A DNA stretch of 64,000 bases, taken from positions 930,001 to 994,000 of the forward strand of contig OZ316894.1 in the NCBI GenBank assembly GCA_973895155.1. The letters run 5' to 3'. Position 1 is the stretch's first letter, and each line of letters opens with the position of its first letter. The position numbers were made by a program, and so were the translations under genes. Below the pieces are notes generated by a model, which saw only the letters and a program-made list of their open reading frames with translations, did no database searches and was not told where the DNA came from. Source of the stretch: Marsupella aquatica. Lineage: Eukaryota > Marchantiophyta. Shown here in pieces: positions 59,943 to 64,000 of this stretch.

Positions 59943-61260
59943 CTATTCCCCACTTCATTGGCGGTGTCGTAAATGTACAATTGCGCAAATTTGGGTCCTT
60001 CTCCTATAGGGGGCAAAAGGCTTCCCGCAAGATGGTACAACGCTCCTTGAATACGAAAGGAATAAGGTCCTCGACTATTATTGTGTTCATCCACTTTTGC
60101 ACCAATGGAGGTAAACGCCAAGGCATTGTTATAACCTCTTATGTTGTCGCGGAAATTCTTCCCAACATTGTCTTGCCTTGTAAGCAAGCTTCGCAGAGGC
60201 TCGGGTGGGGCACCAAAAGGAGGCAATTTCACCTTGCCGTCCGCACAATAGGCACTAAAAAGGGGATTGTTTTCGGTGCCCTTTTTGCATTCCTGAAGCC
60301 AATGAAGTGCCCCACATGTGTGGCAAACCACGTCCATACGCCCCAAACCATGTCGGGCCAAATGAGGATCCAACGGCCTTCGCGCCTTTGGAAGATGACT
60401 GATTAGTTGTGCCCTCCGTCTTCGTCGCGCTATTTCTTCTTCGCTCTGCAATGCAGGTGTGACTGGTGCAGCTGCCAAACTCTCCTGGACTTCAGACATA
60501 ACATCAGGCCCTACATCCGGTTCCCTTTCTCCACTTGACAGCTCCAAGGTCCCCTCAACAAAAGTGTCAAATTCATCATCCCCATCGTTGACATAATCTT
60601 CCTCAACGTCATATAATTCCCCCACCGCATGTTGATCAAACCCGCCATCCATTGCCCCATTGATGAGCCACTCCTCATCAAACAAATGAGTTTCAGTGTG
60701 AGTGTGCACCCGAGTGTGCATCGGTTCCTCCGGCGGAAATCAATCCCCCCATCATCCAACGCCCCATTGATAAGCCACTCCTCATCATAGAGGCAAGGTT
60801 CCGGTTGAACATGTGATGCTGCCTCATAGGACGCGTTGGAGGCTAACTCCAATGGAGGATGGTGAATCTGACTTTCATCCAAAGCACCTTGAATGAGCCA
60901 TCCTTCATCAAATACATGTGGGTCACAGGGAACCATGGGTTGGCAGACCGATGTGCTCGGATCACCAACACTAATATTGGAAATGGCATGGGGCCTTTCC
61001 AATGCTTGCCCTTGGCCCCGAGCCTCACGACGAAGCTGTCTCCCACTGTTCATACGCCCAACCAAGTTTGGTTGAGCGCTTGCCTCTGCCCGAACCCCAT
61101 CAGTTGGAGCCCCCGGCGCAGCCCCTCCATTATTTCCAACCACCCCATTTTGTTGTTGCCGATGCTGTGCTCGCCTCGCCCTCCGCCTTTCATTAATGGC
61201 GCCTTTGTTTTTGGCGTACCTCTCACGCCGAGCCGCCAATACCTGGTCGGGAGGAGGCAT
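59943..61260 (-). CDS. Helitron protein N-terminal part with zinc finger, exon 1 (frameshifted)
   Basis: Starts at ATG 61260 (MPPPDQVLAARRERYAKNKG), a basic Arg-rich segment typical of plant Helitron proteins. Loss of one base in an A-run at 60737-60739 shifts the frame; the second frame covers 59943 to about 60740. This part includes the Helitron-type zinc finger CHTCGALHWLQEC, then PPEPLRSLL, NFRDNIRGYNNALAFTSIGA, and ends with FAQLYIYDTANEVGNR at the splice donor. Three repeats of a (F/Y)DE(E/G)WLI(N/Q)GA motif, about 45 residues apart, precede the acidic region; I do not know them from other Helitrons. Confidence 0.75.
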
Positions 61261-61598
61261 GTTGGCAATGGTACCCTCAACATAAGAAAGCCCTAATTAC
61301 TCCATGCTCACGCCCATAGTCCGTTGTCTGCATCCAACGCACATATTTTGTTAGTCATTCTAATTTAAATGAGTCATTCAAATTTACATGCCCCATTCCA
61401 AGCTTGACAAACCCTAAGTAAGTTGAACGCCGGTTGGAGGACACCATCGCAAGAGACATGGGATATTAGAAGGTGCCCAATATCCGTCAAGGATACATCC
61501 TATAAGGGCCCCCTCATCCCGCCCACCCACCCAACCTTGGCGACGTTCCTCCTACTTCCAGGAGTTGTGCCTCTTGCCCCTAAGTTAACCCATGTTTG

Positions 61599-62460
61599 CT
61601 TACTTGGCTTTGACCGCCCCTATGCCAAGACCCCTTGGGGCAATGGCACGGCTTGGCCAACTTTTCAACTAAACATTTCGCCACTCCTTGCATGATCCCC
61701 AAACCCAATTGGTAACCCCAAAGTTTTGGTGACTTAAAGTTGATTAACTGAAAGTCGCCGCGACCGCTTACTTGGCTTTGGCCGCCCCAATGCCGAGACC
61801 CCTTGGGGAAACAACACGGCTCGACCGACTTTTCAATGGGCCTTTTTCCTACCCCTTGCATCCCCAAACCCCATTGGTAACCCCAAAGTTTTGGTGACTT
61901 AAAGTTGATTAACTGAAAGTCGCCATGGCCGCTTACTTGGCTTTGGCCGCCCCAATGCTGAGACCCCTTGGGGCAACGACACGGCTCGGCCGACTTTTCA
62001 ACGGGCCTTTTTTCCTACCCCTTGCATCCCCAAACCCCATTGGTAACCCCAGATTTTTGGTTACTTTAAGCATTTAACTTAAAGTCGACGTGGCCGCTTA
62101 CTTGGCTTTGGCCGCCCCAATGCCGAGACCCCTTGGGGAAACGACACGGCTTGGCCGACTTTTCAACGGGCCTTTTTTCCTACCCCTTGCATCCCCAAAC
62201 CCCATTGGTAACCTCAAAGTTTTGGCTACTTTAAGCGTTTAACTTAAAGTCGCCGTGGCCGCTTACTTGGCTTTGGCCGCCCCAATGCCGAGACCCCTTG
62301 GGGCAACGGCATGGCTTGGCCGGTTTTTCAACATGCCTTTTTCCTACCCCTTGCATCCCCCAACCCCATTGGTACCTCGTCCAAGCTTACTCGGCTCCTT
62401 ACTCGCCAACGCCACACTCCCTTGGGGTGGTGGTGTGGTTTGCAACACTTTCCAACTTGG
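61599..62460. repeat. 165-bp satellite-like tandem array, about five copies
   Basis: The landmark gcttacttggctttggccgc occurs at 61599, 61766, 61931, 62096 and 62261, with a decayed sixth at about 62394; three consecutive spacings are exactly 165 bp. Each unit contains ccgagaccccttgggg, cttttcaacgggcctttttt and aaccccattggtaac. It lies in the Helitron leader, upstream of the protein start. Confidence 0.9.
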
Positions 62461-62559
62461 ATGCTTGAGAGGAGGTGGTCCCCTCATATATGCTTCTGGG
62501 GATTTTTCACTGTGGACCACAATTACTCCTAATATTTTGGCCCCCAACCCATGCGTTTT

Positions 62560-63800
62560 TGAGGTTTAAAATGGGTGGCAAGTGATCACGGCAGGGCCGC
62601 GGGCTCGGCGGGGAGTTTGAACCATTGGAAGCAAGGACAGGAGTTCACTTAGGGCCGAGTACACCTGGCCTGAAACTGGTTGTTGTTCAGTGCGCCTGGA
62701 CCAAACACCCCAGAGTGGCCCGGCCGGTGGCACTTCATGCGCCTGGACCCAACTGGTTTCGAGCAAGCACGCCAGGAGTCGCGGAGGGCGGTTTGGCGGG
62801 GAGGAATGGCAGCGGCGCTCATCAGTCCATGGTCCAGGCAAGTCGGGGCCGTGTGGCTCTGCTTGCGAGGGCGAGTCAAAGGCCGCAACTCAATGACTGT
62901 GACTAATTTGGGCCCAGGCGCGGAGCGGCAAGCCCAGGAGGAGCGAAGGGCCCGAGTAAAAAAATGGCAGAGTTGAGGGGCAAGTCGGGGCACGGAGGGA
63001 GGAAGGGAGAGACGGCGACTCGCAGGCGAGTGGTCAGCCGACGAAGGCAAGGAATCACCCTGTCACAGGTGCGAGTCAGTCCAGGCGTGGGGGAAAACTG
63101 AGTTGTGGCCGCACGCGCGTCAGCCGTCAGTCCACAGAGGGGAGTCGCAGAGGTGGAGGGTAGTCGTAAGCAGGAGGGGGTCGCAAGAGGAGGGAGGCGA
63201 GTTGGGAGGGAGGCGGAGGCGAGTTGGGAGGGAGGCGAGTTGGGAGGGAGGCGAGGTGCGAGTCAGTCCAGGCACGGGGGAAAACTGAGGTGCGGCCGCG
63301 CACGCGTCAGCTGTCACTCCACGGAGGGGAGTCGCAGAGGTGGAGGGTAGTCGTGAGCAGGAGGGGGTTGCAAGAGGAGGGAGTCGCGAGGAGGGAGTCG
63401 CGAGCAAGAGGAGGGAGGCGAGTTGGGAGGGAGGCACATCGCGATGGCAAGGCGAGAGGGGGTGACCATGGTGAGGCAGGGAGACCCGAGGCGGGGGTCC
63501 GAAGGCGCAGGAGACCCGAGGCAAAGCAAGGCGGGGGTCGCGAGGCGGTGGGAGGCGCGGCAGTGGGAGGGCCAGAGGTGCAAGGGGTGGTGCGGGTTGC
63601 GAGGGAGAGCGAGAAAGGAAGGGAGGGCGAGGAGGGAATCGTGGGGGAGAGCCCGGGACTTCATCGCGGCACAGTTGCCAAGGAGAGTCGGAGTGAGGCA
63701 GGCCAGCAAGGTGGTAGTCAGAGCGTCGCGGCGAAAGAAGGGTGGCACGGCGTTGCAGCGACAGAAGGGTGTCACGGCAAGTCGGGAACATAGCGGCGAG
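62560..63800. other. GC-rich block in the Helitron leader
   Basis: About 1.2 kb of G-rich DNA unlike its AT-rich surroundings, with long overlapping frames in most reading frames that reflect composition. A ~187-bp direct duplication (landmark gcgagtcagtccaggc at 63071 and 63258) and 16-bp units gcgagttgggagggag (63195-63255) lie inside. It may be captured host DNA, as Helitrons often carry, but I recognise no gene in it. Confidence 0.5.
63071..63390. repeat. 187-bp direct duplication with internal 16-bp repeats
   Basis: Both copies contain gcgagtcagtccaggc, gggggaaaactgag, ggggagtcgcagaggtgg and gagggtagtcgt. Between them the 16-bp unit gcgagttgggagggag is repeated three times. Confidence 0.8.
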
Positions 63801-64000
63801 GAGTAGTGGGTCGTCGTCTTTTTTCCCTTTATTGCTTTCATCTTTTTGTTTCCAATTTTTTCACCCACCAAATTCAAATGACGACCACGGGAAAAAAGGG
63901 CGCAACGTTGTATTATAGTTTCTGATACCTCCCAACAGAGATACCAAAGTTGATCTAACCTTGTCTGATCCACAAACTGAATTGACTGGATCCACAAATG

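Larger units (their letters stand above)
55598..63925 (-). mobile_element. Helitron (rolling-circle transposon), about 8.3 kb
   Basis: On the minus strand the element ends ...gtgcaacgcac-gggtattgag-CTAG followed by T: the hairpin (55612-55622) and the 10-nt spacing to CTAG (55598-55601) are the Helitron 3' terminus. The proposed 5' end is A|TCAGAAACTATAATAC at 63925, followed by aacgttgcgccc, like plant Helitron starts. On the plus strand the outside bases are A (55597) and T (63926), the expected AT insertion site without target duplication. Between them lie the Rep/helicase frames, a 35-bp minisatellite near the 3' end and a 2.6-kb leader with a 165-bp satellite and GC-rich DNA. Helitrons move by rolling-circle replication using an HUH Rep fused to a PIF1-type helicase. 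The 3' end is more certain than the 5' end. Confidence 0.75.

Noticed and set aside
61260-62460. CRISPR-like array in the 165-bp repeats
   Set aside because: Units are contiguous without short unique spacers, and the genome is a plant nucleus.
63100-63806. Long Arg/Gly- and Pro/Ser-rich frames at the right end
   Set aside because: They overlap on both strands over G-rich repeats, so they reflect composition rather than coding.

Overview
This is nuclear DNA of a plant. The evidence is GT-AG spliced genes, a plant-type ENT1/ENT8-like nucleoside transporter, a plant-type spliceosomal U2B'' gene, a protein with the C-terminal signature of the plant JASON family, and interstitial TTTAGGG motifs. 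Ty1-copia-type LTRs, TTA-flanked MITEs, tRNA-derived SINE-like units and a Helitron add to this. I cannot fix the species. The intron-free ENT frame and the very large JASON-like exon make me lean towards a non-seed land plant (bryophyte, lycophyte or fern), but that is inference.

Layout. 1-14 kb is the most gene-like part: an ENT gene (1870-3177, minus) and a JASON-like gene (6720-10595, minus, two exons), separated by several kb with no convincing gene. A short GC-rich stretch (14.1-14.6 kb) leads into 14.7-23 kb, which is AT-rich and made of repeats: a fold-back MITE, a head-to-tail SINE-like array interrupted by a solo LTR, and a 115-bp triplication. The five-exon U2B'' gene follows (23353-25609, plus). 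25.6-36.3 kb is again repeats, including a 401-bp MITE with TTA target duplication and a degenerate ~140-bp tandem array. A two-exon gene for a Bet v 1/SRPBCC-like protein with an unusual acidic repeat tail lies at 36404-38037 (minus). 39.4-53.5 kb holds MITEs, a 335-bp tandem duplication, a SINE-like copy, a pentanucleotide microsatellite and LTR remnants, with no recognisable gene.

The right end is dominated by one element, an ~8.3-kb Helitron on the minus strand (proposed limits 55598-63925). It has a CTAG 3' end preceded by a small hairpin, a TC 5' end, insertion between A and T, a Rep/helicase protein with zinc-finger, HUH, two-tyrosine and PIF1-type helicase motifs, a 35-bp minisatellite next to its 3' end, and a 2.6-kb leader containing a 165-bp satellite and a GC-rich block. 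The coding part is broken in at least three places, so this copy is probably not autonomous.

The four host genes do not form a pathway or cluster; they are ordinary dispersed plant genes: transport, meiosis/organelle organisation by family, splicing, and a ligand-binding fold of unknown role. No rRNA gene, convincing tRNA gene or CRISPR array was seen.
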